This document shows positions 27,594 through 35,915 of a stretch of 64,000 nucleotides of DNA, piece by piece; within the stretch, counting starts at the first letter, position 1, and each line of letters starts with the position of its first letter. The notes under the pieces were generated by a model. The model ran no database searches and was not told the DNA's origin. It was given only the letters and a program-made list of their open reading frames with translations. The translations under genes were made by a program, and so were the position numbers. This stretch comes from Pseudobacter ginsenosidimutans. Its GTDB lineage: Bacteria > Bacteroidota > Bacteroidia > Chitinophagales > Chitinophagaceae. The DNA lies in assembly GCF_007970185.1 (NCBI RefSeq), contig NZ_CP042431.1:5270001-5334000 (forward strand). Direction: 5' to 3'.

Positions 27594-28529
27594 ATGAAGG
27601 CGCACCAACCCTCTTTTCGATTGCTTAATGGATGCCTGCCGGTTATTATCCTGTTGCTGGCATCCTGCTCCAAACAAGATGGCTCCGGAGCACCCGATCC
27701 TGATTACGATGAACAACGAATCGCCACCATAACCATCAAAGACGAGGTACTGACGGCCACGTTTGCATACGACGACCAAAAACGCCTGAGCCGTATTGAT
27801 TATAGTGATATGGGCAGCCCATCCCTGCGTTTTTCCTACAACGGGCAAACTATCACGGCCCGGTATTACAAGGGCGCTGCCCCCGATCCGCAGCGGGAGA
27901 AATACGTGTTCACCCTGCTCAACAATCATGTGGTAAACACCCGCATGACCCGACCCGACAACTCTTACTACGATACGTATTTCGAATATGATGCACAGAA
28001 CAGAATGACGGAGATCGGTTTTCGTGCCGTATCGTCCAACGGAAGCATTGGCGCAACACTCGATTGCTATTATACTTACCCTGCCCAGGGCAATACGCAG
28101 GAACTGAAAATGTATGGACAATATCTGCTTAAGGAAACCGACACAATCACCCAAAGCAAAACCTGGCATACCGATAAACAATTTGTAAGTCTCAGCAATC
28201 TGGGCTTTGATTATTTTGGTAAAGCTCCTGCTGGTATTGCCTATGATATTGCAGGCATTCTGCCTGCAATAGAACCTTTCCCTTTTATCAGGAACACCAG
28301 GTTTATTGCTTCGTTCGATCAGGTGCCTTACCTGCTGCCTTCACCCACTGCGCTAAAAGTTTTGAAAGGACAAAAAAAATACCTGGATTACTCATCTGGC
28401 CCCTTCAATGTTCAGTGGGAATACAGCGGATGGGACTGGACTGATCCCGATAACAGCACAAGCCCTTACAAGTTCGATGAACTGGGCAGGCTTACCACAT
28501 ACTTCAATTACAATCTTACCTGGAAATAA
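27594..28529 (+). CDS. YD-repeat-like lipoprotein, type A copy 1
   Basis: A 311-residue lipoprotein (ATG at 27594; lipobox LLLASC). It has two YD-repeat-like elements, FAYDDQKRLSRIDY and FEYDAQNRMTEI, then a mid block ending LGFDYFGKAPAG and a C-terminus FDELGRLTTYFNYNLTWK. The same order occurs in copies at 29283, 30944 and 32826. YD repeats form the beta-cage of RHS proteins, but here there are only a few and no toxin domain, so it is a small surface or periplasmic protein. It is the first gene of the array and is probably driven by the LytTR system transcribed in the opposite direction. Function unknown. Confidence 0.75.
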   Translation: MKAHQPSFRLLNGCLPVIILLLASCSKQDGSGAPDPDYDEQRIATITIKDEVLTATFAYDDQKRLSRIDYSDMGSPSLRFSYNGQTITARYYKGAAPDPQREKYVFTLLNNHVVNTRMTRPDNSYYDTYFEYDAQNRMTEIGFRAVSSNGSIGATLDCYYTYPAQGNTQELKMYGQYLLKETDTITQSKTWHTDKQFVSLSNLGFDYFGKAPAGIAYDIAGILPAIEPFPFIRNTRFIASFDQVPYLLPSPTALKVLKGQKKYLDYSSGPFNVQWEYSGWDWTDPDNSTSPYKFDELGRLTTYFNYNLTWK

Positions 28530-28551
28530 TGGCAACCACAATTTTAATATT

Positions 28552-29271
28552 ATGAAAAAGAAAAAGCTGCTGAAGATACTATTACTGTGTTTGTACATCA
28601 TCTCCTGCAAAAAAAATGAAGGAGGCCAGCCGAACATGCCTTTACGCGTAAAAGCTGAAACTGATGCCGGCGGAAGCATGCTGTATACTTACAATGCAGC
28701 CCACAATATTGTAAAAGCGGAATTTGACAATGGCTTTAAAAAACTGGAATATCTGTATGAGCCCGGGAAAATAATGCACACCATTGTTGAAGCCGATCAT
28801 ACATATATCATCCATTATTCGCTCAATGAAAAAGGATACGTTAGTAACCAGCAATTTGAAGGTGAAACTGAAAAGAGGTTTTACGAATATAACGGGAACG
28901 ATTTCCTGATACGCACATTTAATGATCAAACACCCCGGTGGGAATCAAACTACCACTACAATGCTAGCACCGGACTGCTGGACAGTATTCGCAGTACAGT
29001 GGGGGATACCTGGAGCGGAACCAGTGTGTTCCTGTATTATACCGATAAGGCCAATAGTCTTGGCGATGAAAATTTCGGCCGGTATTTTTTCGGTAAATCA
29101 TCTCAGCATCCCGTTAAATCCGTTGCCTCACGGCGGCCCGAGGGCAATCTGGTAAAAGTAAGCGTAACCAATTTTACCTATACCTACGATAGCAGGGGGA
29201 GGATCAGCAGCAGAGGCTTTACCACATCCGGCGGACAAAGCGGCAACACAACGTATACTTATTACGAGTAA
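28552..29271 (+). CDS. YD-repeat-like lipoprotein, type B copy 1
   Basis: A 239-residue lipoprotein; the ATG at 28552 precedes the signal peptide MKKKKLLKILLLCLYIISC. Repeats include LYTYNAAHNIVKAEF, YEYNGNDFLIRTF and YTYDSRGRISSRGF. The type B signature is YHYNASTGLLDSIR, later ENFGRYFFGKSSQHPVKS, and an end in TTYTYYE. The same signature appears in copy 2 (30133). It shares the 'FFGK' block with type A, so both types probably arose from one ancestor. The ORF is open far upstream into the type A gene, but that part has no signal. Function unknown. Confidence 0.72.
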   Translation: MKKKKLLKILLLCLYIISCKKNEGGQPNMPLRVKAETDAGGSMLYTYNAAHNIVKAEFDNGFKKLEYLYEPGKIMHTIVEADHTYIIHYSLNEKGYVSNQQFEGETEKRFYEYNGNDFLIRTFNDQTPRWESNYHYNASTGLLDSIRSTVGDTWSGTSVFLYYTDKANSLGDENFGRYFFGKSSQHPVKSVASRRPEGNLVKVSVTNFTYTYDSRGRISSRGFTTSGGQSGNTTYTYYE

Positions 29272-29282
29272 AAAGAAACCGT

Positions 29283-30122
29283 ATGAACACTACAATTACA
29301 AAGAAGACTTTTATACCGGTTGCTGCATGCATGTTGCTGGTGGCGGCTTCCTGCAAAAAAGAGAGCAACGACAGATCGAAAAAAGAAAACCGGATTGCAG
29401 CCATAAAGACTTCCACCTTCAATCATATTTATCAGTACGATGCACAAAACCGGCTGGCAGGAATCGATTATAGCGTATCGTCACGCATGAAGGCAAGCTA
29501 TAACGCCTCCGGCATAGTGCTGCAGTGGTACGATGGCGCAGGTGATCCTACTGATCACAGAATTGAGATCAACCTGGTGGATGGCAGGGCCATCTCCGTA
29601 AAAGAGAACAATGCCACTTACAGGAACGATCATTTTTATACCTATGATAACGAAGGTAAAATGATACAGGCCCAGGTTACCAGGACTGCATTGGCCAATA
29701 ACCAGGTGGAGAACAGGGGAGAAGCTACCATGAGCTGGGATGGGAATTTGCTGCAGCGCGTATTGCTGCAGGTAAGCAACCGCTTTGGTGAAAAAACGGA
29801 CTCTATCATTAATGTTTTCACTTACTACAACGATAAGAAATTCATAACCTGGGACGATACAGGCTTTTCATATTTCGGGAAAATGCCCATTGGCGGCTTT
29901 CCCAACGGCTTCGGCTGGAGGCTGCCCATTAATTTCTTATCCGAAGATATCATGCCTTCTGCTGCGGCCATGAAAGGGGCTTCCCGGAAAAGTTATTATC
30001 GGAATGGCGGTGCATGGAGCCTTTCACAAGGCAGTAGCAATTATCCCGAAGACGACTACCTTCACGATGAACAAGGAAGGCTGAACAAATGGAGGACCGG
30101 GATAGAAATTACATGGAAATAA
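29283..30122 (+). CDS. YD-repeat-like lipoprotein, type A copy 2
   Basis: A 279-residue lipoprotein (lipobox LVAASC, then KKESND). The order is as in copy 1: YQYDAQNRLAGIDYS, YTYDNEGKMIQAQ, then FITWDDTGFSYFGKMPIG and the end RTGIEITWK. It is closest to copy 3, with which it shares VLQWY, NLVDGR/NLLDGR and YDNEG. It lies 11 bases after type B copy 1 and 10 bases before type B copy 2, so the array is one transcript. Function unknown; a surface place is likely. Confidence 0.75.
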   Translation: MNTTITKKTFIPVAACMLLVAASCKKESNDRSKKENRIAAIKTSTFNHIYQYDAQNRLAGIDYSVSSRMKASYNASGIVLQWYDGAGDPTDHRIEINLVDGRAISVKENNATYRNDHFYTYDNEGKMIQAQVTRTALANNQVENRGEATMSWDGNLLQRVLLQVSNRFGEKTDSIINVFTYYNDKKFITWDDTGFSYFGKMPIGGFPNGFGWRLPINFLSEDIMPSAAAMKGASRKSYYRNGGAWSLSQGSSNYPEDDYLHDEQGRLNKWRTGIEITWK

Positions 30123-30132
30123 AATCTTGACC

Positions 30133-30888
30133 ATGAAAGTGAAGACACAACTACTACTATCATCGATAGTAATGAACTGCCTGCTATTGGCAGCCTGTAA
30201 AAAAAACGGCAGTGGCTCCAATAACTGGCCGGCGCCGATGATAAAAACTGAAACGACCAATAATAACATCACGTCTTACCGGTACGATAAACAGGGACGT
30301 ATTGTGGAACTGGTAAACGGCGACTGGGTAAGGGTCGACTATTCTTATACCAGGGATTCCCTTTTTTACAAAACAACGGAGATTGCCACCAACGCAGTTC
30401 AAAAAGTAGCTGCGAAGCTGGATCCCAATGGAATGCTGGCAGCCCAGGAAGGAACAGTACGTAAATACGACGACGATGGCCGGCCTGTAGAAGAATTGTC
30501 GCCTCCCAATAGTAACGGATGGCAAAAACGATACAAATATTACTACAACAGTGCCACCGGCTTATTGGACAGCACGCGGCAAACTGAAAGCAAATTGCTG
30601 CAGACCCGTTGGCTTCAGACTACAGTGTATACCTACTATCCCGATCAAAATAACACCATCGGCAATGAGAACAGGGGAATGGGTTTTATGGGTAAGAACA
30701 GCCCTCGTCCTGTAAAAATTTCAGAGATCTGGCGGCCAAAATCGGTTGACCCTTTCCGGGAGATCACCAATATCATGAAATTACAGTATGGCTATGATGA
30801 GCAGGGGCGCATTGTAGTAGAGGATCATACCGAAGACAGGGCCGATAATACTGTTGTGCAATGGCGAACGGTATACACCTATTATTGA
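30133..30888 (+). CDS. YD-repeat-like lipoprotein, type B copy 2
   Basis: A 251-residue lipoprotein (ATG at 30133; lipobox LLLAAC, then KKNGSG). Elements are YRYDKQGRIVELVNGDW, RKYDDDGRPVEEL, the type B block YYYNSATGLLDSTR, GMGFMGKNSPRPVKISEIWRP, YGYDEQGRIVVED and the end WRTVYTYY. Compared with copy 1 the block order is the same but most other residues differ, so the pair has been diverging for long. A TTG at 30127 could also start translation. The next gene begins after 55 bases. Function unknown. Confidence 0.74.
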   Translation: MKVKTQLLLSSIVMNCLLLAACKKNGSGSNNWPAPMIKTETTNNNITSYRYDKQGRIVELVNGDWVRVDYSYTRDSLFYKTTEIATNAVQKVAAKLDPNGMLAAQEGTVRKYDDDGRPVEELSPPNSNGWQKRYKYYYNSATGLLDSTRQTESKLLQTRWLQTTVYTYYPDQNNTIGNENRGMGFMGKNSPRPVKISEIWRPKSVDPFREITNIMKLQYGYDEQGRIVVEDHTEDRADNTVVQWRTVYTYY

Positions 30889-30943
30889 TGCGCTACCATT
30901 GAATTGATAATTACGACAACAGCTACACTAAAAATCAGTAAAA

Positions 30944-31783
30944 ATGAAACAGATCGTCCTGTATAGTATAATATTGTTCACCATCCTTGCCTCCTGCAAA
31001 AAAAATAATGACCGCAACGGAAAAGAGAAAAAAATATCCGCTGCGGTGGTAAACAATATCAATAATGTATTCAGTTATGATGCGCAGGGGAGACTGCAAC
31101 GTATCGACTATGGAGTAAGTCACTATTTACTGGTAGAGTACAAGGCAGCCGGCACCGTGCTGCAGTGGTATTTAGCGGATGGTACTCCTATTGCCACCAG
31201 GCGTTATGAGTTCAACTTGCTGGATGGCCGGATCGTTTCGGGTAAAGAAAGCAAGGCGAACAGCCGCATTGTTACCCATTCCTATGGATATGATAATGAA
31301 GGGCGGCTTACCGAACACTCAGCCCGGGATGTGTACGAGCCCACTAACGAGGAAGCGCACAGGGTAATATTCACTTACAGCTATACCGGCAACAATGCCG
31401 GTAAGATCACCTATCTGCATTTCGACCAGGGACTGCGGCGCGATTCGGCAGTAATAACACAGACCTATTACACAAATAAGAAATTATTTACCTGGCAGGC
31501 TGTCGGCTTTGGCTTTTTCGGGCAAACCGCTTCCGGCCTGCCACACCAGGGGCTGGGTATTTCATCGCCCATTACTATATTGCCCTTCCAGGCATACTAT
31601 CCCTCCGTCAATGCGCTGAAAGAAACTACAAGGGACCAATATGAATGGAACATTGCTCAGAACAAATGGGTGTATAAAAATACAAGCGGCTACACGCTGC
31701 CTGAAACAGATTATGAATATAACGGAGAAGGTTACCTGATTTCTTTTAGTGGTGCGGAAAAAATTGAATGGAACCAAAAATGA
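30944..31783 (+). CDS. YD-repeat-like lipoprotein, type A copy 3
   Basis: A 279-residue lipoprotein (lipobox ILASC, then KKNNDRNGKEKK). Signature elements are FSYDAQGRLQRIDYG, YGYDNEGRLTEHSAR, FTWQAVGFGFFGQTASG and an end in GAEKIEWNQK. Same length as copy 2. Its last codons overlap the start of the flavoprotein gene in an ATGA (31780-31783), so the two are translationally coupled. It is the last gene before the flavoprotein breaks the A/B alternation. Function unknown. Confidence 0.75.
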   Translation: MKQIVLYSIILFTILASCKKNNDRNGKEKKISAAVVNNINNVFSYDAQGRLQRIDYGVSHYLLVEYKAAGTVLQWYLADGTPIATRRYEFNLLDGRIVSGKESKANSRIVTHSYGYDNEGRLTEHSARDVYEPTNEEAHRVIFTYSYTGNNAGKITYLHFDQGLRRDSAVITQTYYTNKKLFTWQAVGFGFFGQTASGLPHQGLGISSPITILPFQAYYPSVNALKETTRDQYEWNIAQNKWVYKNTSGYTLPETDYEYNGEGYLISFSGAEKIEWNQK

Positions 31784-32601
31784 AACAAGTGGCAGTTGTT
31801 GGCGCGGGTATCAGCGGACTGGTAACGGCAAATGCCATGCAGCAGCAGGGATACAAAGTAACCGTATTTGAAAAAGCCTCCACCATCGGTGAATCATGGG
31901 AGCGTGGAACTTACTATACTGGCGAAGTGGCACAGTCAGTAAGAAAAGACTATACCTTTTACGGTTCGGATATTCCTCCGCTCTCCGGCGAATGGCCCGA
32001 TGGTGAAGAAATGCAGGAGTATCTTGAAGCTTATGCCTTAAAAACCGGGGTGCACCAACTCATTTCTTTTCAAACAAATGTTCAGAATGTCTATAGTAAC
32101 GCCTCCGGATGGAAAATATCAGCCAGGAAGGATAAGGAAAACCAATACAGGGAACTGCAGTTTGATGCAGTGGTGATATGTACAGGGATGGAGTGGGGCA
32201 GTTTTAGCTATTGGCCTTTACATCGCAATATCGCTGTTGCCAATTCCGGAAGCATCGGCTTTGTTGGCATGAACGGAAGCCTTTTCTTTACACTTACTGC
32301 AATCATCGCGGCGCATTGGATGGCAGCTTACCTGAGCGGAGGCATACAATTATCCACCCATCAGTCAACCAGGTACCAACCCAAACAATACAATAAGAGG
32401 AGACAGGTTTCGCAACTCATACATTACCTGAACCAGCTCTTAAAGGATATGGGCGGTAAGCCACCGGCCAGCAGTAATCTCTTGTTTCGTCTGTTGGGCA
32501 CTCCCTTCAAGCCCGGAATTTATGCTGCTCTGGCAAAGAAATTGACAAACAGCCATGCTTCTCTTTTTCACGGACCTTATTCACGCTCCTGCTTTTCCTG
32601 A
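31780..32601 (+). CDS. Flavin monooxygenase-like protein lacking its NADPH domain
   Basis: A 273-residue remnant of an FMO/CzcO-type flavoprotein. The ATG at 31780 overlaps the preceding stop; an in-frame ATG at 31768 is less likely. The FAD-binding Rossmann motif VAVVGAGISGLVTANAM and EKASTIGESWERG are intact, followed by DAVVICTGMEWGS. From there the text jumps to a region that normally lies near the end of the enzyme (SIGFVGMNGSL...AAHWMAAYLSGG). The second GxGxSG (NADPH) domain is absent, and the protein is 150 or more residues shorter than the usual 430-460. An in-frame internal deletion is the simplest reading. A normal monooxygenase reaction is unlikely; FAD binding may remain. Confidence 0.65.
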   Translation: MKQVAVVGAGISGLVTANAMQQQGYKVTVFEKASTIGESWERGTYYTGEVAQSVRKDYTFYGSDIPPLSGEWPDGEEMQEYLEAYALKTGVHQLISFQTNVQNVYSNASGWKISARKDKENQYRELQFDAVVICTGMEWGSFSYWPLHRNIAVANSGSIGFVGMNGSLFFTLTAIIAAHWMAAYLSGGIQLSTHQSTRYQPKQYNKRRQVSQLIHYLNQLLKDMGGKPPASSNLLFRLLGTPFKPGIYAALAKKLTNSHASLFHGPYSRSCFS

Positions 32602-32639
32602 ACAGCACTATCGAATGGATACATTGAATAGACCAGCGC

Positions 32640-32710
32640 TACCGTTTTCTCATTCAGAAAACCACTCCCTCATTTGTTTGACAGGCTGATTGTAACCCGC
32701 TTTATTTTTA
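32640..32710 (+). promoter_or_regulatory. Second array promoter with LytTR repeats
   Basis: TACCGTTTTCTCATT (32640-32654) is identical, base for base, to the repeat at 27461-27475. A weaker second copy AACCACTCCCTCATT (32660-32674; 10 of 15) follows at a 20-bp period. The -7 box TATTTTTA (32703-32710; 7 of 8) begins 28 bases after it. This ties the fourth type A gene to the same regulator as the start of the array. Confidence 0.65.
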
Positions 32711-32825
32711 GACAAAATACCAGCCAATGATGAAACAAAGCTCCGTTATCAATTCATTTGTTTCTGCCGGTATCAGCCAATATCATATTGCCGTAATGAC
32801 CATAGCAAATAACCATACAGGAAAA

Positions 32826-33695
32826 ATGATGAAACCAATAGCTCTCATACCAGTTTTCGCTGCACTCTTTGCAGGCGCTTTTCTGTCTTGTAAAAAAGAT
32901 AAGGACAATAACCCTCAACCTGGTTCATCTTACCGGATAAAAACAACATTGGACGGAGGGGACAAAAAGACATTTATATACGATAATGAAAACAGGCTTA
33001 CGCGTATTGAATTTTCCGGGGGAACTTACCAGCTCGTGTATTCAGCTGTAGAGATCAAGGCGCAGACCTATTTTGCCAATGGCAATCCCGACCCCAATTG
33101 GAAATACCTGTTCTCCGTGAACAATAACCGGATCAATGGCGGATTCCGCTATCTTCCCAACGGAGCTGTAGGTCGTGATTACCGTTTTGAATATGATATC
33201 GATGGACGACTGCAATTAACCTTAATGCGTCTGTTCGACTTTACTGGTGATGTATCGGAGTCCCACCGTTATTATTTTTTGTACGATGCAGAGAATAATC
33301 TGCAACAGGTTGCCTACACCAGAGAGAACCGGAATGGCGCTGTCATGGAGAAAGCGGACTCTGTAGCTGCAATGATTAGTTATTATACCCGCAGGGATTT
33401 CATTCGATGGAAACAAACGGGCTTTGATTTCTTCGGGAAATCTACAGGCGGCATCCGGTTTACGGGTCTTGACATCATCCCATTTTCATTTTTATTCCAG
33501 GAAAATATTATTCTGTCTGAAAAAGCCATTCAGACAATCGGTACTAAAAAATTCAACTGGAACCAGGGAACTCATTCATGGAGTCCTGTATCGTCAAACA
33601 ATCAAAACTATCCTGAATCAGATTATCAATATAACGATCAGGGACTTCCCGTAAAGTTCAAGAATATTTCCATAGAGTGGGAGTCCTACAAATAG
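32826..33695 (+). CDS. YD-repeat-like lipoprotein, type A copy 4
   Basis: A 289-residue lipoprotein (ATG at 32826; a second ATG follows directly), with lipobox AFLSC and KKDKDNN. An in-frame ATG at 32727 fits the predicted transcription start better but would give an unusual 60-residue leader. Elements are FIYDNENRLTRIEF, FEYDIDGRLQLTL, FIRWKQTGFDFFGKSTGG and the end NISIEWESYK. It is the most distant of the four A copies and has its own LytTR promoter. Function unknown. Confidence 0.72.
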   Translation: MMKPIALIPVFAALFAGAFLSCKKDKDNNPQPGSSYRIKTTLDGGDKKTFIYDNENRLTRIEFSGGTYQLVYSAVEIKAQTYFANGNPDPNWKYLFSVNNNRINGGFRYLPNGAVGRDYRFEYDIDGRLQLTLMRLFDFTGDVSESHRYYFLYDAENNLQQVAYTRENRNGAVMEKADSVAAMISYYTRRDFIRWKQTGFDFFGKSTGGIRFTGLDIIPFSFLFQENIILSEKAIQTIGTKKFNWNQGTHSWSPVSSNNQNYPESDYQYNDQGLPVKFKNISIEWESYK

Positions 33696-33710
33696 ATAAA
33701 TAAGATGTGT

Positions 33711-34544
33711 ATGAGAAAGATCATTTATTTCCTGTTATCATTTGTGATATTGGGATTGTTCAGCGAGTGCAAAAAGGGGAAACAATCCAAGCTGGAAAAT
33801 CCCTTTGGGCTCCTGCAGTTAGGATCTGATACGAGTCTGCCTGATGGGCGCTATGTTATTCGTACGGCTAACGGATGTACAATACCTGCGGCTACCTTAC
33901 GCTGCGATTATACATCAGACCGTGTGATCGGCATCAATGGCAGCCTGCCGGCAATCGATCATATCAGGCTTGAAGATATCGATTCAGCAGATGTCTGGTA
34001 TGTCAAAAAGGTGAGGTACGTATCGCCCGACCCGGATTATGCATTGGCGTTTGGATACCGGATCTATCAACGTATGTCCGATGGCAGTTATCGATTTCTT
34101 TCGCTTTCTGCTACCGCCAGCACTTTACAGTGGACAGATGATGAAATCGGGGATACCTACACCGATGATCGTGCCAAAAGTGTAAAAGCAGCCGCACACT
34201 ATTTAGAAAAATACCCGGCAGATCCGCCTGTTCCTACTTCTTTCGCCACCAGCAATGATACCCTCCCGGAAATAAAAACGAGATTCCTGTTCCAGCTATA
34301 CGCATCGGAAAAAGAAAAGGGGGCTTTCTTTATTAAAACCGGCGGCATAAGTGCAACCACTGGAAGTACACCAGTTGCCCGATGGAACTTTTGCCTTGCT
34401 TGTATTGAAGATGATAAATGTGATCCAGGCAATCTGTATCCGCATTTCAGGGATGAAGATCCCCGCTGTCAAACATGGCGCGAAGGTGGTAACGATACAC
34501 GCAGATGCTATATCAGGGAATATTATTTTCAAAAAGTATATTAA
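33711..34544 (+). CDS. Cysteine-rich putative lipoprotein at the array end
   Basis: A 277-residue protein with a lipoprotein signal (GLFSEC, then KKGK); ATG at 33711 is preferred over 33705. It shows no YD repeats. The sequence begins with a beta-trefoil-like or lectin-like strand run (LPDGRYVIRTANGCTIPAAT, DVWYVKKVRYVSP) and ends in a short cysteine-rich part (LACIEDDKCDPGN, CQTW, RRCYI), suggesting disulphides and export. It follows type A copy 4 by 15 bases and probably shares its transcript. I do not recognise the family. Confidence 0.65.
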   Translation: MRKIIYFLLSFVILGLFSECKKGKQSKLENPFGLLQLGSDTSLPDGRYVIRTANGCTIPAATLRCDYTSDRVIGINGSLPAIDHIRLEDIDSADVWYVKKVRYVSPDPDYALAFGYRIYQRMSDGSYRFLSLSATASTLQWTDDEIGDTYTDDRAKSVKAAAHYLEKYPADPPVPTSFATSNDTLPEIKTRFLFQLYASEKEKGAFFIKTGGISATTGSTPVARWNFCLACIEDDKCDPGNLYPHFRDEDPRCQTWREGGNDTRRCYIREYYFQKVY

Positions 34545-34573
34545 GATGTGGCGGAAAGCTTAGGATTGAAAAA

Positions 34574-35890
34574 TCATCCTTCCAGCATTTCCAGTATTCC
34601 TTCATTCCTGATGATCATCATACCCTGACGATCTTCTGTAACGCCTTCCTGTAACCGGTAAGTATACCTGGGTTTCGAACCTTCCATGATGGTGGGCATG
34701 AATACGGAATGGATATTCCCTCTTTGCTTCAATGCCTCGCCCACTTCAATGATATGAGTGGATACAATGAACAGGCAGTCATTGTAATCCGCAAATCCTT
34801 CTGTTACTGCCAATGTTCCATCATAAGCATCTTTTACATTGGTGCCTTTGAACAGTTCATCGAACATCAGTAACAGGCGTTTTCCACTGGCGGCTGCATT
34901 GGCGGCCTGCTTTACGCGTACCACTTCTGCATAGAAATGGCTGTAGCCAAGTCCGATATTATCCGCCACATTGATAGACGAGTATAAGCCTTCCCTTACG
35001 GAAAAATCCATTCTTTCTGCGGCCACCGGGAATCCCATCTGTGCCAGGTAGAGGCCGATGCCGATCGATTTCATTAATGTACTCTTACCGGCCATATTTG
35101 CTCCGGTGAGAAAAATAACATTGTGCCTTTCGCTCATGAGAATATCATTGCCGATAGCTTTATCGATACAGGGATGCGCCAGGTTTGCAGCCCGCAGTAT
35201 ATTTTGTTCAGGAGCCAGTGCCTTTGCATAAGTGAATCCCTTCTTACGCGCAACACTGCTTACTGCGATATAGAGATCCAACTCATAGATGAACTGCAGC
35301 AGTTCTTCCATTTCAGCATGGAAGCGGCTTTTCAGCAGGTGGTCATATTGAGCAAGGGTAGTTACAGAAATATCGGTATAGATATCTGTAGTACGTAACT
35401 TCTCCAGTTGTTTATCAGAAAGCAGTTGGAGGAGTTGGTTGATACGATTGTGCAGCGGGCTTTGTAGTTTTTGTAATACTTCCAGTATCCCATGACAACG
35501 GTTCAACGTAACGATGGTGGCCTGCAATCCCTGCACAGATTTCTTGTACCGTTCATCGCGGGTAAGCTTGCTAAGTAATTTCTGTGTGAACATACTGCAG
35601 AGAATGGCAAATGCACGCTTTCCCGTTCCTGCATCGAGGTATTCCCGCATGATATTGAGTTGCTGCACATCGAAGGAAAAACCCAGGTTCGATTGCTGAA
35701 AGAACTGGAAGATACTACTGCGTTGATTGATACTGTCAGCATCGAGCAAAGGGTTGCGGAACATCTGATCCAGCATCTGTTCTCCGCCTCTCGTTTTTAC
35801 CTCATTGAACAAGTGATATACCGAGCCCTGTCTGAATTTCCCCAACAGGTTCAGTTCTTCCACCGTTTGCTTATCTGTATAAAATTGCAT
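34574..35890 (-). CDS. MutS-like ATPase 1 (core and ATPase domains only)
   Basis: A 438-residue protein with the clamp/lever helices (residues about 1-230) and the ATPase domain of MutS proteins but no mismatch-recognition domain. Walker A is LTGANMAGKSTLMK, Walker B LLLMFDELFKGT, and the signature region is STHIIEVGEALKQ. Short MutS-like proteins of this kind are common in Bacteroidota; their role is not in standard mismatch repair as far as the missing recognition domain shows. The paralogue at 36096 has the same length and order. A 205-base gap with repeat elements separates them. Confidence 0.82.
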   Translation of the reverse strand: MQFYTDKQTVEELNLLGKFRQGSVYHLFNEVKTRGGEQMLDQMFRNPLLDADSINQRSSIFQFFQQSNLGFSFDVQQLNIMREYLDAGTGKRAFAILCSMFTQKLLSKLTRDERYKKSVQGLQATIVTLNRCHGILEVLQKLQSPLHNRINQLLQLLSDKQLEKLRTTDIYTDISVTTLAQYDHLLKSRFHAEMEELLQFIYELDLYIAVSSVARKKGFTYAKALAPEQNILRAANLAHPCIDKAIGNDILMSERHNVIFLTGANMAGKSTLMKSIGIGLYLAQMGFPVAAERMDFSVREGLYSSINVADNIGLGYSHFYAEVVRVKQAANAAASGKRLLLMFDELFKGTNVKDAYDGTLAVTEGFADYNDCLFIVSTHIIEVGEALKQRGNIHSVFMPTIMEGSKPRYTYRLQEGVTEDRQGMMIIRNEGILEMLEG

Positions 35891-35915
35891 TGTTGTTAAA
35901 TTTATTCAGCGTGTG

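Noticed and set aside
27594-33695. RHS/YD polymorphic toxin system
   Set aside because: The proteins are short lipoproteins with only two to three YD-like elements, no core-cleavage motif, no toxin tip and no immunity genes next to them.
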